Source of the DNA: Coraliomargarita_B sp036735565
GTDB lineage: Bacteria; Verrucomicrobiota; Verrucomicrobiia; Opitutales; Coraliomargaritaceae
DNA: 64,000 nucleotides
NCBI GenBank assembly: GCA_036735565.1
Contig: DAINOC010000002.1
Location: forward strand, 1-64,000
Direction of reading: 5' to 3'
The translations under genes and the position numbers were made by a program. Shown one piece after another: positions 45,268 through 53,322 of the stretch. The first letter of the stretch is position 1; every line of letters begins with the position of its first letter. The notes beneath the pieces are model-generated. The model saw only the letters and a list, made by a program, of their open reading frames with translations. It was not told where the DNA came from and did not search any database.

Positions 45268-45807
45268 GTGGCTGTGGTTAGGTTTGGTATCGTCGGCGTG
45301 TTTCTCGTGCTGGGGCTGTTCTGGTCCGGGTTCCCGAATCGGGTGGTTTCCGGAAGCGCCTGTGCCAGCGCCTCCGGGATGTGTGGCGTCGCCGTTCCGG
45401 CGGAGGCATCTGCCGGGCAAGCCGGGGCCGTAGGCGCCACTCACGAGCACCTCGATAAAGGGTGCTGCTGTGCGTCGACCACGGCTGCCCGGAACCCTGC
45501 TTTGGAGGGAGGGATTTGGTCCGAAATGGTCGTTTCCTGCGATGCCACTCCCGAGGCCTGCGAGCTGTGTTGCTCGGTGGATGTCCGGGGTTTTGCCCCG
45601 CTCGCTGCGGTGCTTCCAGTTGAATCGTTGCGGCTATGGCTTCCGCGGGTGGTTGATTTGGATGATGGGCTGGTGGTATTTCAGCGCGCCCTTGCGGCTC
45701 CCCGGGCAGGGGATCTGTTTGCCGCGCGACGGCCCGTCGGATGGCAGTTTCAGACGGAGGCGCAAACGCCGCTGTATAGTTGGAGAACGGTTTTTCTGCG
45801 GCTTTGA
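45268..45807 (+). CDS. Secreted Cys-rich hypothetical protein
   Basis: A 179-residue frame (or 177 from GTG 45274) with a strong signal peptide (VRFGIVGVFLVLGLFWSGFP). The mature part has cysteine clusters at DKGCCCAS and EACELCCSV plus a single HEH. No family is recognised. Cysteine and histidine content suggests metal or thiol chemistry, possibly copper or arsenic handling. The next small Cys-rich gene follows 98 bases later. Confidence 0.45.
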   Translation: MAVVRFGIVGVFLVLGLFWSGFPNRVVSGSACASASGMCGVAVPAEASAGQAGAVGATHEHLDKGCCCASTTAARNPALEGGIWSEMVVSCDATPEACELCCSVDVRGFAPLAAVLPVESLRLWLPRVVDLDDGLVVFQRALAAPRAGDLFAARRPVGWQFQTEAQTPLYSWRTVFLRL

Positions 45808-45905
45808 TCCGGCGCGGTTGCCCCGCATCGTATCCGCAATGGAGTCGGACGGTCCCGCGATGGGTTCCGGCGCTCCAAAAAATTGTTCACAGAAAAAATC
45901 CAATT

Positions 45906-46037
45906 ATGAAAACATTGATTGCTGCATTATTGCTCGTCGGTCTCTCCCTCACGGCAGCCCCGGTAACGGGTGCCGCGTGCCCGTGCGCCGACTGCTGCTG
46001 CGAGGCCTGCACCTGCACGCAGAGCTGCGCCTGCTAG
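45906..46037 (+). CDS. Small secreted metallothionein-like peptide
   Basis: The 43-residue product has a signal peptide (IAALLLVGLSLTAAPVTG) and a 21-residue mature part ACPCADCCCEACTCTQSCAC in which nine residues are cysteine, in CxC and CCC arrays. Such density is typical of metal-binding peptides, but export is unusual for a metallothionein. No ribosome site is obvious before the ATG. A strong terminator at 46093-46128 follows, which supports it being an expressed unit. Confidence 0.65.
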   Translation: MKTLIAALLLVGLSLTAAPVTGAACPCADCCCEACTCTQSCAC

Positions 46038-46055
46038 TCAGGCATCGCGCTAGCG
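46037..46055. repeat. Short dispersed repeat, partial copy
   Basis: GTCAGGCATCGCGCTAGCG begins one base inside the stop codon of the Cys-rich peptide and matches the first part of 15125-15158. Confidence 0.4.
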
Positions 46056-46092
46056 TTTGCCTCCCGGCCTGAGCGCCGGGGGCACTTCCTTC

Positions 46093-46128
46093 AGCGGACC
46101 ATCCCAGGCGGGGTGGTCCGCTTTTTTT
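46093..46128 (+). terminator. Rho-independent terminator
   Basis: AGCGGACCA (46093-46101) pairs with TGGTCCGCT (46114-46122), followed by seven T residues. It terminates the Cys-rich peptide transcript. Confidence 0.88.
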
Positions 46129-46226
46129 GGTCTGCTTGTCCTATGGTCACGAGGTTTCGGAAGGAGGGTCTGTTTCGATGTGAGCTTGCAGAGTGTTGGC
46201 GGGTGCTTAGCTTTGCGTTCTTTCTT

Positions 46227-46790
46227 ATGCTGCTCGTCATCGATAACTTTGATTCCTTCACCTACAATCTGGTCCAGTATTTTGGTCAGCTCGGGGTAGA
46301 GCAAAAGGTCTTCCGCAACAATGCGATCACGGTGGAAGCGGCGCTGGCGCTCAATCCGGACCGTGTGATGATTTCGCCCGGGCCCTGTTCGCCCAATGAG
46401 GCGGGGGTCAGCCTGGAGATGATCGGTGCCTTTGCCGGTAAGAAACCCTTACTTGGCGTCTGCCTCGGGCATCAGAGTATCGGCCAGTATTTTGGCGGCA
46501 AGGTGATCCGGGCGGACCGTTTGATGCATGGCAAGACCAGTCCGGTGCAGCACCGGGATACGGATTTGTTTAAGGGGCTGCCCAATCCCATGCAGGCGAC
46601 GCGCTACCACTCGCTATTGGTCGAGCGCTCGAGCTTGCCCGATTGTCTGGAAATCACCGCGGAGACGGCGGAGGGCGAGATCATGGGCCTGGCCCATCGG
46701 GACCTGCCGGTATGGGGCGTGCAGTTTCACCCCGAGTCGATCGCGACGGAGTGCGGCATGCAGTTGTTGGAGAATTTTCTGCGATTGTAG
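46227..46790 (+). CDS. Anthranilate/aminodeoxychorismate synthase glutaminase subunit
   Basis: The ATG at 46227 gives 187 residues: LLVIDNFDSFTYNLVQYFG start, the nucleophile Cys in GVCLGHQSIGQYFGG and catalytic His-Glu in VQFHPESI. It supplies ammonia to chorismate for tryptophan or folate synthesis (TrpG/PabA). No partner subunit is adjacent, so a dual-use TrpG/PabA is plausible. Confidence 0.93.
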   Translation: MLLVIDNFDSFTYNLVQYFGQLGVEQKVFRNNAITVEAALALNPDRVMISPGPCSPNEAGVSLEMIGAFAGKKPLLGVCLGHQSIGQYFGGKVIRADRLMHGKTSPVQHRDTDLFKGLPNPMQATRYHSLLVERSSLPDCLEITAETAEGEIMGLAHRDLPVWGVQFHPESIATECGMQLLENFLRL

Positions 46791-46805
46791 GCGGCCGCAC
46801 CGGGT

Positions 46806-46839
46806 GTGCCGGGCGTCGCGCCAGTGCGAGCCATACGGG
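46806..46839. repeat. Short dispersed repeat, copy 3
   Basis: GTGCCGGGCGTCGCGCCAGT...TACGGG is related to 15125-15158, with about 8 differences in 34 bases. It lies between the TrpG-like and TPR genes. Confidence 0.45.
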
Positions 46840-46841
46840 CT

Positions 46842-47687
46842 TCAGAGTTGTGAGATTTCTGCGAGCACCTGTTCTTTCGAGCGTTGCAGGCCGGGTAGCT
46901 GAATGGATTCGAGGAGCTGCTTGGCTTCCGTGCGCCGACCGAGTTTGCCCATAACTTTGGCCCGGTGGAGGTCGAGTATCTGGGTATTCAGGATGCTGTC
47001 GGTTTGTTTGCGCAATTGGTTCCAGTGAAGCAGGGCCGCCTTCCAGTCGGGGCTGGAGAGGTCGTAGTAGGTCTCTCCCAGGCGCATTTGAGCATCGAAA
47101 TCGTCGGGGGCGAGCTGCGCAGTCTTTCGGAAGGCCTTGAGCATTTCGCGCTCGAGGGCATCGGAGGAGAAGACGCCGTCGTCGATAAATTCCTGCCGGA
47201 ACTCGCGCAGCAATTCGCCCAGGGCGAAGTGATAGTTCGGTGTTTCCGGCTCGAGGTCGACCGCTTGCAGGTAGAAGGCGAGGGCGGCCTTGCCTTTCTG
47301 CTTTTCGGCGAGGTGGGTGCCGATCTGTTGTTTGACGACGGCGATCTTCGGATCCAGCGAATCAGCCCGCAGAAACATGGTGAAGGCATCCTCCTTCTGA
47401 TCGAGACGGCGCAGCAGCTTTCCGTAGAGAATCAGCGCATCGACATCCTCCGGATAGTCTTGCAGGTAGGCGGCGTAGGCATCGGCCAAGCTCTTGACGT
47501 GGCGTTCGAGATCTTCGGTGCTGTAAAAATTCGGGTCTTCCGCCAGTTTTTTGTAGATGCTTTCCTCCTGGAGCGCGATGTCGCTAAGCCGCTTCATGGC
47601 GAGGTCCGGTCGCGGTGAAGCGCCCAAGCGGCCGGTATAGGCAATCAGGACGATCAGGCCGAGTTGAAAAATGGCGGATGGTTTCAT
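46842..47687 (-). CDS. Secreted TPR-repeat protein
   Basis: The 281-residue product has a signal peptide (FQLGLIVLIAYTGRLG) and TPR-like helical repeats; ALILYGKLLRRLDQKEDAF and AALAFYLQAVDLEPE show the spacing. It is a probable periplasmic scaffold with no known partner, encoded opposite to its neighbours. Confidence 0.75.
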   Translation of the reverse strand: MKPSAIFQLGLIVLIAYTGRLGASPRPDLAMKRLSDIALQEESIYKKLAEDPNFYSTEDLERHVKSLADAYAAYLQDYPEDVDALILYGKLLRRLDQKEDAFTMFLRADSLDPKIAVVKQQIGTHLAEKQKGKAALAFYLQAVDLEPETPNYHFALGELLREFRQEFIDDGVFSSDALEREMLKAFRKTAQLAPDDFDAQMRLGETYYDLSSPDWKAALLHWNQLRKQTDSILNTQILDLHRAKVMGKLGRRTEAKQLLESIQLPGLQRSKEQVLAEISQL

Positions 47688-47791
47688 CGGGTGTCCCGAG
47701 TCAGGGAAATCGTTAGTGCGGTAGACCTGAGTGGGTGAGTGGGCGTTCCTTTATTCTTGGCGTGGAGTGGATTTTCGCTGTTTTGTCGGTT

Positions 47792-48451
47792 GTGCCAAGT
47801 TCAACCGTCGAAGACTACATCAAACATATATTTCTGTTGTCGGAGCAATCATCGACGGCGGAGGTTCCCATGGGTCAGGTAGCCGAGGCAGTTCAGGTGG
47901 TGCCCGGCACGGCCACGACGATGATGAAGGCTCTGGCGGATGCCGGGCTGGTGGACTACGCGCCCCGCATTGGAGTATCGCTAACGGAGCCCGGGCGCAA
48001 ACTGGCGCTGCATGTGTTGCGGCGCCACCGCTTGATTGAGCAATTTCTGGTGGAGGTGTTGGGCTTTGATTGGACGGAGGTCCACGAGGAGGCGGAGCAG
48101 TTGGAGCATGTGGTCTCCGAGTTGCTGCTGGAGCGGATCGATCATTTTCTCGGGCATCCCGAGGTGGACCCGCATGGCGATCCGATTCCCTCGGCGGCGG
48201 GCGTGTTGCGTGCGGCGAGCATTCACTCTCTCGTCGACTGTGGTCCGGGTGATGTGGTGGAGGTTGAGCGGATTGCGGATCAGAATAAGGACTTTCTCGA
48301 CTATGTGTCGGAGATTGGTTTGAATCCGGGAGCGCGGCTGGAAGTGCTGGATCAGAACAAAGCGGCGGAGACGGTGAAACTGCGGATTGAGGGGGCGCGC
48401 GGGGCTTTTTCGATGGGCCACGGAGCGGCCGCCAAGATCATGGTGCGGTAG
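47792..48451 (+). CDS. DtxR/MntR-family metal-dependent regulator
   Basis: GTG at 47792 gives 219 residues starting PSSTVEDYIKHIFLL; the frame's earlier codons do not fit the family. A winged helix-turn-helix (about 20-70), a metal-binding dimerisation domain (RRHRLIEQFLVEVLGFDWTE, then HPEVDPHGDPIP) and a C-terminal FeoA-like SH3 domain are present. It should repress iron or manganese uptake when metal is bound. A target operon is not adjacent. Confidence 0.88.
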   Translation: MPSSTVEDYIKHIFLLSEQSSTAEVPMGQVAEAVQVVPGTATTMMKALADAGLVDYAPRIGVSLTEPGRKLALHVLRRHRLIEQFLVEVLGFDWTEVHEEAEQLEHVVSELLLERIDHFLGHPEVDPHGDPIPSAAGVLRAASIHSLVDCGPGDVVEVERIADQNKDFLDYVSEIGLNPGARLEVLDQNKAAETVKLRIEGARGAFSMGHGAAAKIMVR

Positions 48452-48470
48452 GAGCGGCCTCCGATGGTAG

Positions 48471-48489
48471 CGGGAGCATCCTGCTCCCG
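48471..48489. repeat. Short perfect hairpin
   Basis: CGGGAGCA-TCC-TGCTCCCG is a perfect eight-base stem 20 bases after the DtxR-like stop. No T run follows, so a REP-type repeat is likelier than a terminator. Confidence 0.6.
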
Positions 48490-48618
48490 TGTGCGAGTGG
48501 CTTCTGATGGAACCGTGGAGCGCGCGGAGGACGGGGAGTTTGAAGGGACGTGCTTCCCTAAGATATACGGGAAAGAAGAATGGAGGGAGGTCTGCTGTAG
48601 ATGGCGAAGCAAATTTTG

Positions 48619-48711
48619 AAACCGCAGAGGTCGCCGAGAGCGCGGAGAACTGAAAGAGAGAAAAGAACCCGACTCGGCGAGACCTCAGCGTTCTCAGCGA
48701 ACTCGGCGGTT
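48619..48711. repeat. Large inverted repeat of the CGCAGAG type
   Basis: AACCGCAGAGGTCGCCGAGA... (48619-48650) is complementary, with mismatches, to CCTCAGCGTTCTCAGCGAAC...GGTT (48683-48711). Both arms have a 10-11 base internal rhythm. It lies in the 264-base gap before the pyrophosphatase stop. Elements of this look are common in planctomycete and verrucomicrobial genomes, from memory. Confidence 0.8.
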
Positions 48712-48715
48712 ACAA

Positions 48716-50383
48716 TCAGCCGATGCCCATGGTCTTGAGCATGGTGGAGATGTAGGGGATGAGCTGTTTCTTGCGGCTGACGATGCCGACGAGATCGTAG
48801 ATGCGGCTGGCACCGCGGCGGGGGAAGTTGATGGCCTCCTTGATTTCCTCATTCCCGGAGACGGCCAGCAGAGAGTTTTGAGAGTTGATGTCGGTCACCA
48901 GCAGGAAGCTGAAATAGAGCTCCTCCTCTTTACGATAGTCGGCCAGCGCCTTAAGAAGCTCCTTTTCCTTGCTGCGGAAATTGTCGAAGCCGAGCTCTTC
49001 GATCTGCGAGACGGAGTAGCGAATCTCGCCCTGGTTGTAAATTTTGCAGTCGGAGCGAATACACTGCTCCGGGCTGTTGTTGATGATCAGGGAGCCGGCG
49101 GTGAAGATAATGTCGGCCAGTTCCTTGGGCTTGATGCCGGCGATGGGGCCGAGCCAGTCGAGAAGCTCCGATTCCAGTGGGGTGGTCGTGGGGCTGTTCA
49201 GCAGGAGGGTATCGGAAATGATGCCTGCCATCATGACACCGGCGATCGGCGGCGTTGGGGTCAGCGAGTGGCTGCGGAAGAGGTCGGCAACGATCGAGCA
49301 GGTCGAACCGACCGGCCGGTTGATAAAGAGTATCGGTTGGTCGGTGGGGACGTTGCCCAGACGGTGGTGATCCAGGATCTCGGTGATCTGCACCTGATCG
49401 GCCCCGTTTACGGCCTGGCCGATTTCGTTGTGGTCGACCAGTGCGATGCGTTTGCGACTGGGGCGGAGGAGGTCGCTCTTGGAGAAAACGCCGACCAGTT
49501 GCTCCGAGGCATCGACCACCATGTAGAGCGGGTCATTGCTGCGGGCGATCCGCCGTTTGACTGAGGCGACTTTATCATCCGCCGCGAAGCGTTGATACTC
49601 GGTATTGATCAAGCCGTCGAGGTGGGTGGCGGTCTTGATGATCCAGGAGGTTGTGGCCGAGTCGTAGGGGCTGACGATGAGAGAGACGCCCCGCTCCCTT
49701 GCCCGTTCGACGATGTCGTCGTCCACCTTCAAGGCACCGGTGATGACGAGCAGACGGACGCCCAACTGCAGAGAGCGTTCCTGGATGTCCCAGCGGTCAC
49801 CGACGATGATGATACTCTTATTGGAGGGGAGGCCCTGCTCCTTGTGATGGTTGCCGAAGGAGCGGATATCCATGGCCCCGATGCGGACGTAAAGCTCCTC
49901 GATCTCGTTCTCATTGACACTGCTCAGCACCTCGGCATGGAGCGAACGCACGATGGAGGCGATCGACGTGCGCACCCGGCGCATGGCTTTTTCCTCGCGG
50001 GGTTTCGGGATAAAAAACTCGCCGAGTTGAAAGATGGAGACCATGCCCTCGATCGCGTTGTTCTCTCCGAGAACGGGGAGCGCACGCACATCATGTTCGT
50101 CGATGAGTTCGAGGGCCTCGGCGCAGGTGCTGTCCTTGCACACGCTGATCACCTTGCGGTGCATGATATCGGCGATACGCGGCGTCACATCGCCTATGAA
50201 GACCGGCAGATTGACGCGAAAGCGATGAAGGATGGCATCGATGCGGGCGTTGGTATTGCCGCAGCGGGCCGCCACATATTCGGATTGGCCGATTGCCTGT
50301 TTAAACGCCTCATAGGCGATGGCAGAGCAGATGGCATCGGCGTCGGGGTTTTTGTGGCCGAGGATGTAGATGGGGTCAGTCAT
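48716..50383 (-). CDS. ppaC: DHH-family manganese inorganic pyrophosphatase with CBS and DRTGG domains
   Basis: The ATG at 50383 gives 555 residues; the codons before it overlap a terminator region. DHH domain: ILGHKNPDADAICSAIAY at the start and DHNEIGQ...EILDHHRLGN. CBS-type modules flank a DRTGG domain (about 90-320). It hydrolyses pyrophosphate and is probably controlled by adenine nucleotides through the CBS pair, as in clostridial CBS-PPases. Confidence 0.93.
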   Translation of the reverse strand: MTDPIYILGHKNPDADAICSAIAYEAFKQAIGQSEYVAARCGNTNARIDAILHRFRVNLPVFIGDVTPRIADIMHRKVISVCKDSTCAEALELIDEHDVRALPVLGENNAIEGMVSIFQLGEFFIPKPREEKAMRRVRTSIASIVRSLHAEVLSSVNENEIEELYVRIGAMDIRSFGNHHKEQGLPSNKSIIIVGDRWDIQERSLQLGVRLLVITGALKVDDDIVERARERGVSLIVSPYDSATTSWIIKTATHLDGLINTEYQRFAADDKVASVKRRIARSNDPLYMVVDASEQLVGVFSKSDLLRPSRKRIALVDHNEIGQAVNGADQVQITEILDHHRLGNVPTDQPILFINRPVGSTCSIVADLFRSHSLTPTPPIAGVMMAGIISDTLLLNSPTTTPLESELLDWLGPIAGIKPKELADIIFTAGSLIINNSPEQCIRSDCKIYNQGEIRYSVSQIEELGFDNFRSKEKELLKALADYRKEEELYFSFLLVTDINSQNSLLAVSGNEEIKEAINFPRRGASRIYDLVGIVSRKKQLIPYISTMLKTMGIG

Positions 50384-50444
50384 GGGTAGACTTGCTATAA
50401 AAAGCGGCTGGCCGGGATCGACAATTTCAATCTGGCGGAGTTCT

Positions 50445-50483
50445 AAAAAAAACAACCCCAACCGATGGTGGTTGGGGTTGTTT
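50445..50483 (-). terminator. Rho-independent terminator
   Basis: On the minus strand AAACAACCCCAACC pairs with GGTTGGGGTTGTTT around ACCATC, followed by a T run (complement of 50445-50452). It ends the pilin-like gene at 50508. Confidence 0.92.
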
Positions 50484-50507
50484 GCTAAATCGATTGAATC
50501 GGTTCGC

Positions 50508-51266
50508 TCAGGGGTTGCTGTCAGCGGCCTCGAGTAGCAGCGATCCTGCGGGGAGTGCTTGCTCATAGTTATCCGTCAATTCCCCGGTCGTGACGTTGAT
50601 CAGACCCTGATCCTCATCGTCGAGTTCATTGTAGAAAGTGACGTGACCGTCGAGGAAGGCGATGTGTCCACCGCGGCCCCAGGGGGTCGTGTTGTCCCAT
50701 TGTCCACTCGTGTTCAGGCCACGGGTCCAGATAAGCGGGGTGGTCGTTGCTGGATTGCTGCCGCCGACACCAAGGATGAAGTCATAGCTCACCGGTGAGG
50801 TCGTGAAGTCAGCGTTTGCGGTGTAAACACCATCCGCAGCACGCACGCCCACCGTCGGGGGGTTGGGCTCTGTTAGGATGACGAGAGGGTCGACGCCGAT
50901 ACGCCAGATGGAGGCGTCGAGCAGGTCAGCTTCGTCTCCCAGGAACTGGGCTACGCCCTGGACGGTAATGGGGAGACTCTTAGCGCTGAGGCGGTTGGAA
51001 TTAAGAACCTTGGTCCGGCCGCCAGACTGCGAGAAGGTGGCGTAAGAGAGGGCGATCGAGCGCATATTGGCCGAGGATGTCGACTTGTTGGCGACTTCGC
51101 GCACCTTACCGACGGCGGGAATAAGGATCGCGGCAAGAATACCGATAATCGCGATAACGGTGAGGAGTTCGATGAGGGTAAAGCCCTGGCGGGACTCACG
51201 GGACTCACGGGACTCACGGGACTGGCGGGACTGGCGGGACTGGCGGGTATGTTTGGAGTTTTGCAT
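50508..51266 (-). CDS. Type IV pilin-like/pseudopilin protein with repeat-encoded leader
   Basis: A 252-residue protein with a prepilin cleavage and methylation site, RQGFTLIELLTVIAIIGILA. The rest fits the verrucomicrobial/planctomycete G-like pseudopilin class with an H-x-DGHV end motif (GHIAFLDGHVTFYN). The leader before the cleavage site is about 27 residues, unusually long, and made of SRQ/SRE triplets encoded by six 9-base repeats. It is probably secreted via a type II-like system; genes for that are not in the window. Confidence 0.82.
   Translation of the reverse strand: MQNSKHTRQSRQSRQSRESRESRESRQGFTLIELLTVIAIIGILAAILIPAVGKVREVANKSTSSANMRSIALSYATFSQSGGRTKVLNSNRLSAKSLPITVQGVAQFLGDEADLLDASIWRIGVDPLVILTEPNPPTVGVRAADGVYTANADFTTSPVSYDFILGVGGSNPATTTPLIWTRGLNTSGQWDNTTPWGRGGHIAFLDGHVTFYNELDDEDQGLINVTTGELTDNYEQALPAGSLLLEAADSNP
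51186..51247 (-). repeat. In-frame 9-bp tandem repeat in pilin leader
   Basis: Three GGGACTCAC units (51191-51217) and three GGGACTGGC units (51218-51244), with partial flanks. On the coding strand they encode SRE/SRQ triplets. Unit length keeps the frame, so copy-number change alters only the leader's length and charge. Confidence 0.92.
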
Positions 51267-51420
51267 AATAATAATCTTAGGGTTATGGGGGGGTGTTATG
51301 GTCTCTAAAAATGGGAGAAACGCAGATTAAGTCGACTGTTTTCTTAATTGATCGTTGGTTTTAATGAAAATCAAAGAAATGCGAGCTTTCCAACGCAAAA
51401 AAAAAGGTTAAATTGAGGTT

Positions 51421-52092
51421 ATGGATGAAGCAATGGCAGTCTTTGCGGGCATCGGCTTGGCCGCTGCGTGTGGATTTCGGGTATTCGTCCCGCTCTTCAT
51501 CGCCAGCTTGGCGGCGAACACGGGCATGGAGTCCGAATTTTTGGGAGCCTTCAACCTTGAGCAGGTTTTGGGGGAGCATCACTGGCTGGGCAGCACGCCG
51601 GTTACGATCATGCTCGGCGTGGCGACAGTTGTTGAGATTGGGGCCTACTATGTGCCGTGGATTGACAATGCGCTGGATACGGTGGCGACGCCGCTGGCGG
51701 TGGCGGCGGGCACGTTGATCACCGGAACGATGCTGCCGGAGTTTATGGGTGATGGTTCTTTCAAGTGGGCCGTGGCTATGGTGGCCGGGGGTGGCACGGC
51801 GGGGGTCGTGCAGGGAGCGTCGGTGATCACCCGGGGCACGTCCACGGCGACGACCGGGGGTGTGGGCAATCCCGCGATATCAACGGCCGAGCTGGGCGGC
51901 TCGCTGTTGACGGCCGGGTTGGCAATCTTCATCCCGATCCTGGCTGGTCTCTTCGTCCTGCTGCTGCTCTATTTTGTCATCCGTACGATCTTCCGCTTTT
52001 TCAAGCGGCGGTCGGAGGCGCGGCGCGCCGACAAAGTGGCTGGTGAGGCAGTGGCTCAGGGCACAGAGGTTTCGTCGAGAGCGGATTCGTGA
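51421..52092 (+). CDS. DUF4126 membrane protein
   Basis: A 223-residue protein with about five membrane helices and FAGIGLAAACGFRVFVPLF, the opening of DUF4126 proteins, and the PWIDNALDTVATPLAV segment. Function unknown. Its last 20 codons contain a 12-base direct repeat (GAGCGGATTCGT). A TTGAGG ribosome site lies six bases before the ATG. Confidence 0.8.
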   Translation: MDEAMAVFAGIGLAAACGFRVFVPLFIASLAANTGMESEFLGAFNLEQVLGEHHWLGSTPVTIMLGVATVVEIGAYYVPWIDNALDTVATPLAVAAGTLITGTMLPEFMGDGSFKWAVAMVAGGGTAGVVQGASVITRGTSTATTGGVGNPAISTAELGGSLLTAGLAIFIPILAGLFVLLLLYFVIRTIFRFFKRRSEARRADKVAGEAVAQGTEVSSRADS

Positions 52093-52324
52093 GCGGATTC
52101 GTGAGCGGCATCGTGCGGTGGTGCGTGGATTCTTTGTTTGGTCGCTGCCGGAAGGTGATCTCGGGTGGGGGGATCCGTTTTCCGGACCGGGAAATGAAAA
52201 TGAAATGAATCGGCAGAGGGGGCCGATGAACACGGATACGGGAGGAATGTAAAAATGGATCTTCTGCGGTTGTTGTTTCACGACCTTCGGTAGACCTTCG
52301 TCGCGCTTCAACAAAAACACAACG
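52093..52324. other. Spacer after DUF4126 gene
   Basis: Contains a third partial copy of the 12-base GAGCGGATTCGT word just past the stop and otherwise no recognisable signal or gene. The region ends at the candidate small ORF. Confidence 0.4.
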
Positions 52325-52444
52325 ATGAGCGAAAAAGCATTGGATCGAACTAGCCGTTTCAGGGAAAGCAGCGTCCTCCGGTCGCTGGCGGACTATTCCG
52401 TTTGCCGGGTTTCGTGGTTTGCCGGGCTTGGAAGTGCGCTATGA
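52325..52444 (+). CDS. Candidate 39-residue leader ORF coupled to menA
   Basis: ATG at 52325 opens a 39-codon frame ending TGA at 52442-52444, which overlaps the menA ATG as ATGA. It reads MSEKALDRTSRFRESSVLR... with mixed composition. Position suggests translational coupling, but conservation cannot be tested. It may be a chance frame. Confidence 0.25.
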   Translation: MSEKALDRTSRFRESSVLRSLADYSVCRVSWFAGLGSAL

Positions 52445-53316
52445 GCCGTCTTGGTATCTGGATCGAAGCCACGCGTCCGAAGACGCTTCCGGCGGCGCTG
52501 TGTCCGGTGTTGGTCGGCTCGGCGCTGGCTCAGGCTTCGGGCAGTTTTGGATTGGTGCCCGCTTTGCTGTGCCTGCTTTTTGCGCTTTTCGTGCAGATCG
52601 GGACGAACTTTGCCAACGACTATCTGGACGGGGTTGGGGGCAAGGACACGACGGCCCGGCTTGGACCTCGGCGCGCGGTGGCGAGTGGGCAGGTAGCGGC
52701 AGCGTCGATGAAAGGCGCGGCGATCGCAGTGCTCGCGCTGGCTTTTTTATTGGGACTCGGGCTCATCCCTTTTGGCGGCTGGATCCTGCTCGGCGTGGGG
52801 GTGGCCTCGGTCGCCTGTGCCTGGCTCTACACCGGAGGGCCTTATCCGCTGGCTTACAATGGGCTCGGTGATCTGTTCGTGCTGCTGTTCTTCGGGTTTA
52901 TCGCGGTTGGGTTTACATTTTACGTGCAAACGGGAATTGTCACCCCCGATGTTCTGCTGGCGGGGTTTGCTTGTGGATTATTGATTAACAACATTCTCGT
53001 GGTGAACAACTATCGCGACCGGGCTGAAGACCGGGCGTCCGGCAAGCGCACGCTGGTTGTTTTGCTCGGGCCAGGGTTTGCCCGTTGGCAATACCTGCTT
53101 TCGGTGGTGCTTGCGGCCGGGGTGACGGTTTACCTGTCCCGGCGGGGTTTTGGTCTGGATATTTTGGTCGCCCTGATCCCCCTGGTTTTGGCTATTCGGG
53201 TAGCGCTCCGACTCGGCGCGCTGGTGACCGCGGAGGACTATCTAGGGGCCCTGAAGCACTCCGGATTGGTGGTGGCCGTTTACGGCTTGGTCCTCTCGCT
53301 GGGTATTGTATTGTAG
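52441..53316 (+). CDS. menA: 1,4-dihydroxy-2-naphthoate polyprenyltransferase
   Basis: The ATG at 52441 gives 291 residues with eight to nine membrane helices and the UbiA-family motif NFANDYLDGVGGKD plus VVNNYRDRAEDR. It attaches the isoprenoid chain to make menaquinone, implying this organism uses menaquinone. No other men genes are present. Confidence 0.92.
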   Translation: MSRLGIWIEATRPKTLPAALCPVLVGSALAQASGSFGLVPALLCLLFALFVQIGTNFANDYLDGVGGKDTTARLGPRRAVASGQVAAASMKGAAIAVLALAFLLGLGLIPFGGWILLGVGVASVACAWLYTGGPYPLAYNGLGDLFVLLFFGFIAVGFTFYVQTGIVTPDVLLAGFACGLLINNILVVNNYRDRAEDRASGKRTLVVLLGPGFARWQYLLSVVLAAGVTVYLSRRGFGLDILVALIPLVLAIRVALRLGALVTAEDYLGALKHSGLVVAVYGLVLSLGIVL

Positions 53317-53322
53317 CGGCCT

